DNA of 64,000 nucleotides from Mycoplasmatota bacterium (GCA_018622495.1 CP076021.1:372001-436000), one strand, 5' to 3'; positions 1 to 9,856 are shown, counted from the first letter of the stretch. Program-made: numbers and translations. Notes: generated by a model from the sequence alone, not told the origin.

Positions 1-1
1 A

Positions 2-514
2 TTTAGACCAATTAATCCACATAAAATATTGGGTATGAATTTTCAAGGAGTATTTCCAAGAAGAAAAGATCAGATTGCAAAATCACTTGCTGACATTATC
101 GAACAAGAATTACTCTCAAAAGAAGATTTAATGAATCAAATGTTAAGTAAAGATAAAATTGAACAAATCAAAGAAAAACTAACGGTAGTGATGGTTAATA
201 AATTGTCAGAAGCAATCCCACCTGCAATTTCAATGTTTATGGGTGGAGATGTGAAATCTTTCATTGAAAAATATATCAATAAACATGGTGATCATATTTT
301 TGAGGAAATGCTTGATGAGTTTAAAAATGCTAGTTTAGAAAACATAGATATATATCACATGGTAAAAACACGGATTGATGAACTTGATTTTATTGAATTT
401 GAAAAAATAATTTTTGGTTTGATGAATAAAGAATTAAGATTTATTGAAGTGATTGGTTTATTTTTAGGTGGATTCATAGGTGCAATTCAATATTTAATCA
501 CAATGTTTTTATAA
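2..514 (+). CDS. DUF445 family membrane-associated protein (5' end outside window)
   Basis: The frame is open from the first bases of the window, reading FRPINPHKILGMNFQGVFPRR, so the TTG at 29 is not the true start and the gene begins upstream. The 'RP...K' stretch followed by 'FQGVFPRRKDQIAKSLA' is typical of DUF445 proteins (YheB/YtxC-like in Firmicutes). So is the C-terminal 'ELRFIEVIGLFLGGFIGAIQ' segment, which ends in a hydrophobic helix near the stop. The middle is helical and charged. No enzymatic role is established for the family, which is generally membrane-anchored. The next gene follows after 24 bases with a good ribosome binding site (aaaaagggg), so the two are probably co-transcribed. 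Confidence 0.8.
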   Translation, partial: FRPINPHKILGMNFQGVFPRRKDQIAKSLADIIEQELLSKEDLMNQMLSKDKIEQIKEKLTVVMVNKLSEAIPPAISMFMGGDVKSFIEKYINKHGDHIFEEMLDEFKNASLENIDIYHMVKTRIDELDFIEFEKIIFGLMNKELRFIEVIGLFLGGFIGAIQYLITMFL

Positions 515-538
515 CAATTAGAAAAAGGGGTTCTATAA

Positions 539-1090
539 ATGGATGATAAATTAAGTCACTCTTGTAAGTATTTAGATCAAGCACTCACTTGTCCTAAGTA
601 TGCTGAAAAGAATAACGAAGAAGATCACAGATCTTTAGCAACTATTGGAGATGCATTATTATCATTTTTATTTATGGATATCGTACGAGAAATCATTGAA
701 AATGAAAATCAATCGAGTGAATATTTTACAGATTTTAAAGAACTTATTCAGGATAACGAGATATTAAATCAAATAGGTAAAAATCTTTTTATAGGAAGTA
801 TTAAATCATATGATACTGATGAATTGGCTAAAAAAAGTTTTGCTACAACACTAGAAGCTTATATTTATGCATTATACTTATGTGAAGGTATTGATGCTGC
901 AAAAAAATATATTAAACAAACAATTATGAAACAACTGTTAAATGAAAAAATAAAAAAACTAATATTTAAAGTACTAGAAGACAAAAAAACTAAATCTATT
1001 ACAGAAGGAAAAGATTATGATCTAACAATTTTTAATGTTAAACAATTTATTGAAACTTTGGAGCAAGAATATAAGCCAGATAAAAAGTAG
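539..1090 (+). CDS. RNase III-domain-like protein, degenerate, no dsRNA-binding domain
   Basis: 183 residues. 'LATIGDALL' (33-41) matches the RNase III signature LEFLGDAVL, and 'TTLEAYIYALYLCEG' (103-117) matches the second motif (fEAliGAiyld.G), so the helical fold looks like one RNase III domain. The first acidic residue of the signature (E of LEF) is Ala here, the Asp usually three residues before the last Glu is Thr, while Asp39 and Glu106 remain. The metal site is therefore incomplete. There is no C-terminal double-stranded RNA-binding domain; the tail after about residue 125 is Lys-rich and helical. It could be a Mini-III relative or a non-catalytic RNase III paralogue. RNase III fold moderately sure; activity uncertain. 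Confidence 0.6.
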   Translation: MDDKLSHSCKYLDQALTCPKYAEKNNEEDHRSLATIGDALLSFLFMDIVREIIENENQSSEYFTDFKELIQDNEILNQIGKNLFIGSIKSYDTDELAKKSFATTLEAYIYALYLCEGIDAAKKYIKQTIMKQLLNEKIKKLIFKVLEDKKTKSITEGKDYDLTIFNVKQFIETLEQEYKPDKK

Positions 1091-1127
1091 ACATATAATT
1101 GTATCTAAAACTATGATTATTTAGGTG

Positions 1128-1133
1128 TATAAT
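1128..1133 (+). promoter_or_regulatory. Possible -10 box for the DUF2130 gene
   Basis: A consensus TATAAT lies 60 bases upstream of the DUF2130 start, in the only gap of the first cluster. I find no convincing -35 at 16-18 bases, so this is weak. Confidence 0.3.
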
Positions 1134-1193
1134 AAAAGTAAGTATTTTTAATAAGAATAGTTTTTGATTATATGTTTAAAAGGGGAGAAAAAG

Positions 1194-2375
1194 ATGAGCC
1201 AAATTAAATGTCCACATTGTGGGAAAGAATTTACAATTGATGAATCAAGCTACGCTGATATTGTCAATCAAATACGAACAAAAGAATTTAAAGCTGAAGT
1301 ACATGAACAACTAGAACAACTTAATCATATGAATGAAAAAAATATCGTTATAGAAAAATCGAAATTAGAAACCAAATATAAAGATGAACTTACAGTTAAA
1401 GAATCTTTTATACAAAAGTTACAAGCTAAGCTTGATATGCTTGATAAAGAAAAAGAGTTAGAAAAACAAAAAGCTATTGCAGAAAATGAAAAGAAAGTAC
1501 TTGAACTTTCAAATCAAATCGAAATTACAAAAAGAGAAAAAGAACTTGAAAAATCTTCATTAGAAGAAAAGTATAAAAATCAACTTTTAGCAAAAGATGA
1601 AACCATTGCTTTTTATAAAGATTTTAAAGCAAAACAATCAACTAAAATGGTTGGGGAATCATTAGAACAACATTGTGAAATAGAATTTAATAAAATAAGA
1701 TCAGTTGCTTTTCCAAATGCTTATTTTGGAAAAGATAATGATGCATCTACTGGATCGAAAGGCGATTTTATATTTCAAGAAAAAGATGAATTTGGTAATG
1801 AAATTATATCTATTATGTTTGAAATGAAAAACGAAAATGATACAACAGCAACCAAAAAGAAGAACAGAGACTTTTTAAAAGAACTTGATAAAGATAGAAA
1901 TCAAAAGAAATGTGAGTATGCTATTTTAGTATCTCTATTAGAAAGTGATAACGATCTTTATAATGAAGGTATCGTTGATGTTTCTCATGAATATCCTAAA
2001 ATGTTTGTTATTCGTCCTCAGTTCTTTATTCCTATGATTTCATTATTAAGAAATGCAGCACTTAATGCTTTAGCATATAAACAAGAAGTTGCATTAATGA
2101 AAAAACAAAATATTGATATTACAAATTTTGAAGACAATTTAGAATCATTTAAAACAGGTTTTTCAAGAAACTATGAGTTAGCAAGTAAAAAGTTTAAAAC
2201 TGCTATAGATGAAATTGATAAAACAATCAGCCATTTACAAAAAACAAAAGATGCATTATTATCTAGTGAGAATAATTTAAGAATTGCAAATAACAAAGCC
2301 GATGGGTTAACTGTTAAAAAACTTACCAGAGGGAATCCTACAATGGCTGCGAAATTTGAAGATTTAAAAAAATAA
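1194..2375 (+). CDS. DUF2130 domain protein with N-terminal zinc-ribbon and coiled coil
   Basis: I place the start at the ATG at 1194 because it follows aaaggggag closely; the in-frame ATG at 1164 lacks a ribosome binding site. The 393-residue protein opens with '[10 protein letters not shown]' (one CxxC), then has a long Glu/Lys-rich coiled coil (about 30-150). A conserved globular part follows, with '[15 protein letters not shown]', 'GSKGDFIF' and 'SIMFEMKNE', all typical of DUF2130. The pattern of acidic residues and Lys there resembles a PD-(D/E)XK nuclease core, but that is inference. A C-terminal helix bundle completes the protein. Function unknown for the family. A terminator directly follows. 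Confidence 0.85.
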   Translation: MSQIKCPHCGKEFTIDESSYADIVNQIRTKEFKAEVHEQLEQLNHMNEKNIVIEKSKLETKYKDELTVKESFIQKLQAKLDMLDKEKELEKQKAIAENEKKVLELSNQIEITKREKELEKSSLEEKYKNQLLAKDETIAFYKDFKAKQSTKMVGESLEQHCEIEFNKIRSVAFPNAYFGKDNDASTGSKGDFIFQEKDEFGNEIISIMFEMKNENDTTATKKKNRDFLKELDKDRNQKKCEYAILVSLLESDNDLYNEGIVDVSHEYPKMFVIRPQFFIPMISLLRNAALNALAYKQEVALMKKQNIDITNFEDNLESFKTGFSRNYELASKKFKTAIDEIDKTISHLQKTKDALLSSENNLRIANNKADGLTVKKLTRGNPTMAAKFEDLKK

Positions 2376-2387
2376 TTTAAATAACTA

Positions 2388-2418
2388 AAAACCACCCACT
2401 TGATGTAGGTGGTTTTTT
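2388..2418 (+). terminator. Rho-independent terminator after the DUF2130 gene
   Basis: An inverted repeat (aaaaccacc ... ggtggtttt) with a short loop runs into a T-tract, 13 bases after the stop codon. Confidence 0.85.
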
Positions 2419-2440
2419 AATAGATTGAATTATCTATTGC

Positions 2441-2936
2441 TCATGAAGATGTTTTATGCCTAGAAATAATCATATGTAAACATTTGTAGTATGAATAACC
2501 AAATAATCTTTTAAATAAATTAATACGACATTTAAAAAAATATGGCATATTAAAATAATTATGTTTTTCCCAATACACCTTATCTAGAGGAAGAATCTCT
2601 TTGGCAAGCACTTTTTAGGTGTTGAATTCATAAAACTGTTTATAGGAAGGTCTATAGTTTTTAACTGCCAGGTATTTGACGTAAATAAACAGGAGTACCT
2701 AAAATAATACCATCAGCATTAATTATTTTTTGAAATAATATTTCTCCATCATCGTGATGCACACAAGGTCCTTTTTCTAAACAATGTTCACAACCAAGAC
2801 AATGCTTGATATCATAATCCTTAAGATTAATTAATTCAAGTTGATCAGATTCAAAGATATTTGATATATCTTTTAATAGTTTATATGTATGTTTTTTTTC
2901 GATAACTACAATTGATGAGTAATGTTTTGCTCATAG
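2441..2936 (-). pseudogene. Decayed NADPH-dependent FMN reductase / flavodoxin-fold oxidoreductase
   Basis: Read on the minus strand from an ATG at 2936 ('MSKTLLINCSYRKK'), the frame breaks at an A-run and continues as 'TYKLLKDISNIF'. It then reads 'HCLGCEHCLEKGPCVHHDD' and 'ADGIILGTPVYLRQIPGS' before a stop. The Cys-rich segment followed by 'DD' and 'GTPVYL' is characteristic of the NADPH-dependent FMN reductase / iron-sulfur flavoprotein family. Further downstream another open stretch ('LAKEILPLDKVYWEKHNYFN', ending at 2441) looks like that family's C-terminal tail. The middle of the domain is missing and at least one frameshift is present, so this is a remnant. It accounts for most of the gap between the DUF2130 gene and the repeat protein. 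Confidence 0.65.
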
Positions 2937-3085
2937 TACCACCTCTATTCCAATTATATTATAAATTATATAATTTAAAGATAGAAAATGATGTTATCAT
3001 AGATAAACATACATTATAATGGTCAATATGATATAATTTATATACGATAAACAAGAATTATTGTGCTTAACGCATAGGTGTATTT

Positions 3086-6000
3086 ATGAAAAAAATGCTA
3101 GGGGACTACAAATCAATCATTTCTAAACTATTGCTCATCTTATTGATTAGCAATTTTAGCATGACATTTGCATACTGGGCATCTGAGGTTTCAGGTGATG
3201 AAGTTGCATCAAATGCAACCGTCGGTATAGGTCAATGGGCATATACAAATGACATCTTAATTTATAGAGATACATATCAAGATGTTCTTGCATTAACACC
3301 AAGCACAGTCGCAGTTAGTGATAAAACGGATATAGATGAAGCACTTGCCGCATATGGTGTATTAAGTGCATCAGCTCAAGATGAACTTACAACGGAATAT
3401 GATTTACTCATTAGCTTATTAGTAGAAATATATGCTATTGAAAATAGTGAATTCCTAGACTTTGAATCACAAGCATATGATTCAGGTCTCACAGGTACAA
3501 TAGATTACAACGATAGAACATGGTATGCAAATGACGTATTTATTTCAAATGATTCAAGTTATGATGTATGGAATGATACACGATCACTTGCACTAAGAAA
3601 TGATGCATACTTTGAATCACAAGATCTATTTATTAATGGTGTTGACCGTATTACATTATATGCAGGTGCATTAAACTATGGTAATACTGAAACATATGAA
3701 TTTAATATCTTATATGAATTAGATAGCAATCCAGGTGTTTGGGTTACATTACCAATAGATGGAACCATCAATTCAAGTACACCACTTGGTTATTATGATT
3801 TCGATATTGATATTGATGAAGCAGTCAATATTAGATTTATATCAACAATAAGTGGGACTTCTTACTTAAACTTAGATGATATTAGAATTTATGAACATAT
3901 CGTGGAAAGTGAATTTGAAGCAGATACCTTTACAACTGTTTATGCAGAAGTACTTGCACTAGATACAACAACAGTTGAGATAGATGATAAGACATCAGTT
4001 GAACACGCATTAGCTGCTTATGATTTATTAAGTGTAGATGCACAAAATCTATTAACAACAGAAAAAGCTCTATTAGATGACTTGTTAGTCCAAATTAATA
4101 TTTATGAAGATGAAATAGATGCTGAAGATGTAGTCGTTATTGCTGAAGCAAGTTTCTCTCAATCAGATGTTGATGCAGCTCAAATACTCGTTAGTGGATT
4201 AACAAATGGAACTGTGAAGACTGATTTACAAAATAGATTAGATGATGTACAAGACATCATTGATGAGATATCAGCATATCTTGTAGGTTACGCAAGTGAA
4301 TTATCACTTACAACACAAACTGTACAATTAAGTGATCGTTCAAGTGTTGAAGCAGCTATTGCTGCATATAATACATTAAGTAGTGATGCACAAGCTGAGT
4401 TAATTAATCAAAAAGTATTACTTGATAGCTTAATTATTGAAATTAATAATCAAACACCAACAGAAACACAAGTAGATACATTTAGAGCAGATCATGCTTA
4501 TGTGCTTGCACTTACAACTGCAACCGTTGATCTAAGTGATCAAACAGCAGTCGAAGCAGCACTAGATGCATATGCATTATTAAGTGCTAGTGCACAAACA
4601 GAACTTGCGAGTGAAAAAGCACTACTTGATAGTTTATTATTAAATATTAAAGAAACTAACGCGACTGATCTAGTTGTTAGCGCGTAAACATCATTATTAC
4701 AAACTGATGTTGATGATGCTCAAGACGCTATTGATATATTAGATAACGGTACTGTAAAGGCTGATTTACAAAATAGACTAGATGTTGTTCAAGATTTAAT
4801 TGATGAACTACTTACATATAGAACAGATTATCAAGCTACACTTGCTTTAACATTAGCAACTGTCACAACAAGTGATAAAGATGATATTGAAGAAGCACTT
4901 GCAGGTTATGGTATTTTAAGCACATCAGCTCAAGATGAACTTACAACGGAATATGATTTACTCATTAGTTTACTCGTAGAAATAAACATAATTGAAAACA
5001 GTGAATTCCTAGACTTTGAATCACAAGCATATGATGCAGGTCTTACAGGTACAATTGATTACAACGATAGAACATGGTATGCAGATGGCGTATATATTTC
5101 AAATGATTCAAGTTTTGATGTATGGAATGATACACGATCTCTTGCACTTAATGATGGTGCATATTTCGAATCACAAGATCTATTTATTAATGGTATCGAC
5201 CGTATTACACTATATGCAGGTGCATTAAATTATGGTAATAATGAAACATATGAATTTAATATCTTATACGAATTAGATAGTAATCCGGGTGTTTGGGTCA
5301 CATTATCAATAGATGGTACAGTTAATTCAAGTACACCACTTGGTTATTATGATTTCAACATTGATATTGATGAAGCAGTTAATATTAGATTTATTGCAGA
5401 TATTAGCGGATCTTCTTATATAAATTTAGATGACATTACCATATATGAACATATCGTAGAAAGTGAATTTGAAGCCCAAACCTTTACAACTGTTTATGCA
5501 GAAGTACTTGCACTAGATACAACAACAGTTGAGATAGAGGATAAGACATTAGTTGAAGATGCATTATCAGCTTATGATTTATTAAGTGTAGATGCACAAA
5601 ATCTATTAACAACAGAAAAAGCATTATTAGATAACCTACTTCTAGAAATTGAAGAAACAGAAGCAACTCAGTTAGTCATCACTTCAGAAAGCAGTTTCTT
5701 ACAAGCAGATGTTGATACTGCTCAAGCTGCCATAGATCTTTTAGATAGTGGTACTGTGAAGACTGATTTACAAAATAGAATAGATGATGTACAAGACGTC
5801 ATTGATGAAATGGCTGCATATCTTACAAATTATGCAAGCACATTATTACTTACAACACAAACTGTTGAAATAAGTGATCAACCTTCAGTACAAGCTGCTA
5901 TTAATGCATATAACGCATTAAGTAGTGATGCACAAGCACAACTTGCAAGTGAAAAAGCATTACTTGATAGCTTACTTGTAGAAATAAATAGTCAAACACC

Positions 6001-6934
6001 TACAGCAACGCAAGTTGATACATTTAGAACTGATCATGCTTACGTACTTTCATTAGACACAAGCACAGTTGAAGTAAGTGATCAAAGTGCAGTTCAATCA
6101 GCATTAGATGCATATGACTTATTAAGTGGTGACGCAAAAGCACAACTTACAACAGAAAAAGCATTACTTGATGATTTATTATTAGAAATAGAATCAATGG
6201 TTGCGACTAATTTAGTCGTTGTTGCGTAAAGCACAAATACACAATCAGATGTTGATGATGCTCAAGCTGCTATCGATATATTACCAACAAGCACAATTAA
6301 GACAAATCTTCAATCTAGACTTGATGCCGTTCAAGATATCATAGATATTGATGAAGCAAATGCAGTTATGACATTAATTAATGCGATCCCTTCATCAGGT
6401 GAGATAGCACTCACAGATGAAACTCAAATTGATAATGTTAGAAATGCATATGATGCATTAACATTAGATCAACAAGCATTAGTCACTAATGAAAGTGTAT
6501 TGATGCAAGCCGAAAATGAATTAATAAGTCTAGAGTTAGCAACCAATAAAGTTGTTATTGCTGAAAACTCTATCTCACAAACTGATGTAGATGACGCTCA
6601 AATTTATGTATCAGCATTGACAAATGGAAGTTCAAAAACAGCATTACAAGATCGATTAGATGCAGTTCAAGATAATATTGATGTACTTGAAGCAGAAACT
6701 TTAATTAATAATTATTTTGCTTCAAATTCAGTAGAAGTATCAAGATATACAACAGCGAATAAGGAAGCTGCGTTTATATCTGAAGCAGAAGATTTAATTA
6801 ATGATTTAGGTGCAACGATGTCAATAACTAATACGGTTAGAAACAGTCAAACAATTTCAACTTATACAATTGTACTAAGCAAAGGCAATACATCAGTAAC
6901 GCTTGATGTAACGGTTACTTTTGTAAGAAATTAA
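3086..6934 (+). CDS. Large repetitive secreted surface protein (two in-frame TAA codons)
   Basis: One frame runs 1,282 codons, broken only by TAA at 4685-4687 and 6227-6229, each after GCG. The N-terminus is a signal peptide ending 'SMTFAYWASEVSG', which resembles SipW-processed peptides. Three repeats alternate. A is about 50 residues ('VLAL...DKT...ALAAYGVLSASAQDEL'), nine copies. B is about 130 residues and galactose-binding-like ('FESQAYDSGLTGTIDYNDRT'), two copies. C is 'SDVDAAQ...KTDLQNRLDDVQD', five copies. The block A-B-A-C-A-A-C occurs twice with a 1,554-base offset. In C repeats the residue at the stop position is Glu (IAEAS, TSESS, IAENS). No wall anchor is visible. Probably cell-surface or adhesive; function unknown. 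Confidence 0.75.
3449..6230 (+). repeat. Diverged tandem duplication inside the surface-protein gene, period about 1.55 kb
   Basis: The stretch starting gaattcctagac at 3449 recurs at 5003, an offset of 1,554 bases (518 codons), with high identity through the galactose-binding-like domain. The flanking A and C repeats correspond in order. Copies differ by point changes and small in-frame indels, so the duplication is not recent. Confidence 0.8.
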
Positions 6935-6962
6935 ACAAGTATATCGCTTTAATAAGACAAAT

Positions 6963-6999
6963 AAAACAACACTTTTCTACTTTAAGAAAGTGTTGTTTT
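6963..6999 (+). terminator. Rho-independent terminator after the surface protein
   Basis: Strong hairpin: aaaacaacacttt pairs with aaagtgttgtttt around a loop, 28 bases after the stop codon. Confidence 0.85.
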
Positions 7000-7074
7000 A
7001 TATATATTAATAATTTATTTTATATAATGAATTATGATATAATGTGAATAAATAAGATACTATAGGGGAATGAA

Positions 7075-7839
7075 ATGGATAAAAATAAATTAATTAAAAT
7101 AATTGTTTTTCCTTTTAAAATAATAGTATATCCGATTGCGTTTGTTTTAATTGCTATCTATGAGATGATTAAAGCTATTTTAAGATTGTTAGGAAATCTG
7201 ATTAATTTGATTGCTGACTTTATGATTAAAGTCATTGATCAAATAATACTTATAATAGAAAAAGTGTTAGGATTTTTAAAACGTATATTTTATAGAATAT
7301 ATATGTTTTTTCGATTTATATTTTCTAAGATATGGAAAATTTTAAAAATATTTATACTACCTATTTATAATATTTTAAAATATATCTTTACATGGATCTA
7401 TGATATTTTTGAATGGATTTTTAATCAATGGCTAAAGTTTTATCATTTATTGACTAAGTTGCTTCATTGGATTTTTGATCCAGTTTATCGTGTATTAAAA
7501 AAAATATTTTTATTTGTTAAACGAGTTATTCATGCAATCTGTCGTATTATATGGAAGGTATTAAAATATATATTTAATATTTTTAGAATTATTTTTCACC
7601 CTATTTATGTCATATTAAAGTATATTTATATAAAAGTATATAAAATTGTACTATGGGTGTTTCTTATTATTAAAAAGATATCAATATTTTTGTATCAAAA
7701 AATATTTAGATATCCTGTCATGTTTGTTGTGATTATTTTTAAGAACATGTATTATTTAATACGTTATATATCTCAATCAGTTTTTAAAGTGTTTCAATTA
7801 GTTATAAATATATTTAGAAAAGATAAAAAGTCACAGTGA
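7075..7839 (+). CDS. Aromatic/basic amphipathic-helix protein of unknown function
   Basis: 254 residues made almost entirely of Ile, Phe, Leu, Tyr, Trp, Val and Lys/Arg, with almost no Gly or acidic residues after residue 60. Long helices with alternating hydrophobic and basic faces run through the chain. A loose repeat of about 45 residues recurs: 'ILPIYNILKYIF', 'IFDPVYRVLKKIF', 'IFHPIYVILKYIY', then 'IFRYPVMFVVIIF'. Unlike normal transmembrane segments, the hydrophobic runs are interrupted by Lys/Arg every few residues. This suggests in-plane binding to the inner leaflet rather than spanning. No signal peptide and no recognised family. The start is supported by tataggggaatgaaatg. The gene is monocistronic, bracketed by terminators. 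Function unknown. Confidence 0.65.
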   Translation: MDKNKLIKIIVFPFKIIVYPIAFVLIAIYEMIKAILRLLGNLINLIADFMIKVIDQIILIIEKVLGFLKRIFYRIYMFFRFIFSKIWKILKIFILPIYNILKYIFTWIYDIFEWIFNQWLKFYHLLTKLLHWIFDPVYRVLKKIFLFVKRVIHAICRIIWKVLKYIFNIFRIIFHPIYVILKYIYIKVYKIVLWVFLIIKKISIFLYQKIFRYPVMFVVIIFKNMYYLIRYISQSVFKVFQLVINIFRKDKKSQ

Positions 7840-7857
7840 ATCCACTATGACTTTTTT
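7825..7857. terminator. Bidirectional terminator between convergent genes
   Basis: aaaaagtca-agtg pairs with cact-tgactttttt. The hairpin overlaps the stop codon of the plus-strand gene and ends just before the minus-strand flavoprotein stop. Confidence 0.8.
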
Positions 7858-7860
7858 AAT

Positions 7861-9078
7861 TTATGATAATTTTGAAATAATATCTGTTGATGCTAAGTAA
7901 CCCGTTGATAAAGCAATTGTTATATTATAACCACCAATAGGGCCGTGCAAATCAGTTACCTCACCTATAAAGTATAATCCTTTGTTGTTTTTAACTTCCA
8001 TCGATTGAGGATCTAATGCTTTTGTATCAATGCCACCCTTATTCACATAAGATTTTTCTTTATCTTCAACTTTATCAATTGTGACTTCAAAAGCTGTGAA
8101 TGCTTCACTTATAAGATGTAAGTCTTTTTTCTTTATTTCAATGATTTTCTTTGATTCAATATTAAGGTGAGTTAACAAAACTTCAACAATTCTTTTAGTT
8201 GTATAAGTTTCTAATACTTTATGAAGCAATTTATGATTTTGTGATTGAAGTACCTCAAATAGCTTATCTTGATTTAAGTCAATGAATGGAATTTCAAGGA
8301 TTGAAGATTTATTTTCTCTAATGTCTTGATCTATAAATTCAGCTAAATGCATGATTACTGGTCCACTGAGGCCAAAATGTGTAAATAATAAATCTCCTTG
8401 GTAAGTAGTTTTTAATTGTTTTACTTTGACGATGGCCTTGCTTAAAGATATACCTTGAAGAGATTTGAAGTTTTGTTTAATTTGATTTGAATAAACATGA
8501 GTTTCAGCAGGTGTGAAATCAAAATAATTTATGCCGAGATATTTAGCGAACACTAGACCATCACCACTGCTTCCTGTTGAAGGAAAACTATTTGAACCGG
8601 TTGCAATAATCACATGTTTAGCGAAGTAAGTATTGTCTTTAGTGATTAGTTGATAATGATTATTTTGTTTATGTATTTCTTTGACACTCTGGTGATATCT
8701 AATATGAGCTTGATTAAGATCTTGTGTCAATGCTTCTAAGACGCTTAAACTTTTTTCTGTTTTAGGAAAATATTTAAAATTATTTTCTAAAACAAAATCT
8801 AAGTTTCTTATCTTAAAAAAAGATATTACATCATCACGACCAAATTTTTTTAGTGCGGGATATAAGAATCTTTTATGTTTAAAAGTGAGTGTATCAATAA
8901 AATCTTTTATGGGTAATTGATTGGTAACATTACAGCGCTTACCGCCCGTAAGAAGAAGTTTTTTTCCACACTTTTCATTTTTTTCTAATAGTAAATAATT
9001 TATATTTTCTTTTTCAAATTGGTTAGCAGCCATTAAACCTGCAGGACCACCACCAACGATAATTGCATCATATATCAT
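7861..9078 (-). CDS. NAD(P)/FAD-dependent oxidoreductase, HI0933/BaiN family
   Basis: 405 residues, the usual family length. It starts with a dinucleotide-binding motif 'AIIVGGGPAGLMAANQF' (5-21), then 'KNEKCGKKLLLTGGKRCNVTN', the family hallmark. The C-terminal FAD motif reads 'GLYFIGEVTDLHGPIGGYN'. These flavoproteins are cytosolic; BaiN-type members reduce bile-acid intermediates in some gut clostridia, but most have no assigned substrate and nothing here points to bile acids. The gene is transcribed alone toward the shared terminator. The final codons are TCA TAA; because the terminator follows at once, I take this TAA as a true stop. Confidence 0.85.
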   Translation of the reverse strand: MIYDAIIVGGGPAGLMAANQFEKENINYLLLEKNEKCGKKLLLTGGKRCNVTNQLPIKDFIDTLTFKHKRFLYPALKKFGRDDVISFFKIRNLDFVLENNFKYFPKTEKSLSVLEALTQDLNQAHIRYHQSVKEIHKQNNHYQLITKDNTYFAKHVIIATGSNSFPSTGSSGDGLVFAKYLGINYFDFTPAETHVYSNQIKQNFKSLQGISLSKAIVKVKQLKTTYQGDLLFTHFGLSGPVIMHLAEFIDQDIRENKSSILEIPFIDLNQDKLFEVLQSQNHKLLHKVLETYTTKRIVEVLLTHLNIESKKIIEIKKKDLHLISEAFTAFEVTIDKVEDKEKSYVNKGGIDTKALDPQSMEVKNNKGLYFIGEVTDLHGPIGGYNITIALSTGYLASTDIISKLS

Positions 9079-9233
9079 ATGTTATACCTCATGAGTCGCA
9101 TTTTATTATATTTATTTTACCATAGGTCCTATAAAGTCGTTAAGTTAAGCATGGATATGCATCAATGATTTACAATGTAGCGTATAATGATATACTGATG
9201 TTAATACAATCGAAATTTATGGAGGTAAATGTG

Positions 9234-9767
9234 ATGAGAAATGTTGTGCTATATATCGCGATGAGTCTTGATGGTTTTATTGCTGATGTTGATGGTGATG
9301 TTAGTTGGCTTAAAGGTGATGGTAGTGACCCAGAAAATCCAGGGAGTTATTTAGATTTTTATAAATCTATTGATACGATTATTTTAGGTAAGAAAACATA
9401 TGATCAAATAACAACAAAATTATCACCTAACCTTTAGCCATATAAAGATAAAATAAGTTATATCATCACACATGGTATAGTATCTACAAATGATTACATA
9501 AAAACAACAGATAAATCTCTAAGCGAAATCATTATAGAACTAAAACATGGTGAAGGCAAAGATATTTGGATTTGTGGTGGAGCTTCTATTATTCAACAAC
9601 TTATTGAACTAGATTTAATTGATACATATCATATCACAATCATTCCCACATTATTGGGTAATGGCATATCTTTATTTAATGAAAATCACAGTAAAATCAA
9701 TTTGAAATTATATAAAACAGTTACTTATAATGGTATGGTTGATTTAATATATCAAAAAAGAAATTAA
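9234..9767 (+). pseudogene. Dihydrofolate reductase-like (RibD C-terminal/YyaP) protein, interrupted by TAG
   Basis: The start at 9234 follows tggaggt. The product begins 'VLYIAMSLDGFIADVDGDVSWL', the N-terminus of RibD_C/DHFR-like proteins, with 'GKKTYDQI' further on. At 9435-9437 a TAG interrupts '...SPNL-stop-PYKDKISYII', where relatives have Trp-Pro-Tyr, so a single TGG to TAG change explains it. The same frame continues through 'IWICGGASIIQQLI' and 'IPTLLGNGISLF', both diagnostic motifs, to a TAA at 9765. Total 178 codons, a normal family length. Either a recent pseudogene, a consensus error, or readthrough. The enzyme would be a small NADPH-dependent reductase of unknown substrate. Confidence 0.7.
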
Positions 9768-9793
9768 ATTTACAAGAATAATAACTAATATAT

Positions 9794-9815
9794 AATGTAT
9801 TGCAAATGTATTATA
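9794..9815 (+). promoter_or_regulatory. Candidate operator of the GntR regulator (autoregulation)
   Basis: Two direct copies of AATGTATT spaced 11 bases apart overlap the -35 box of the gntR-type gene. The same 11-base spacing of AATGTAT recurs upstream of the operon downstream (10632 and 10643). Binding by this regulator is inference. Confidence 0.45.
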
Positions 9816-9828
9816 CTTATGATACAAT
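9800..9828 (+). promoter_or_regulatory. Promoter of the GntR-family gene
   Basis: TTGCAA (9800-9805), 17-base spacer, TACAAT (9823-9828), 28 bases upstream of the start codon. Confidence 0.55.
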
Positions 9829-9856
9829 TAAAATAAATAAAGGCAGGTGGGACATT

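Noticed and set aside
5016-5228. Small overlapping open frames such as 5016-5228, 14094-14306 (minus), 24996-25424 and 60586-60801 (minus)
   Set aside because: They lie in alternate frames of clear genes, have low-complexity composition and no ribosome binding site.
3262-6330. CRISPR-like or DNA-level repeat array
   Set aside because: The repeats are in-frame protein repeats of about 50 residues with diverged DNA, not short identical repeats with spacers.
3086-6934. Decay of a pseudogene as explanation for the two stops in the surface protein
   Set aside because: The frame is intact for 1,282 codons with no frameshift, and both stops sit at one equivalent position; ordinary decay would be more scattered.
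7861-7863. TCA TAA at the end of the flavoprotein as recoded
   Set aside because: The protein has the usual family length and the terminator follows immediately.
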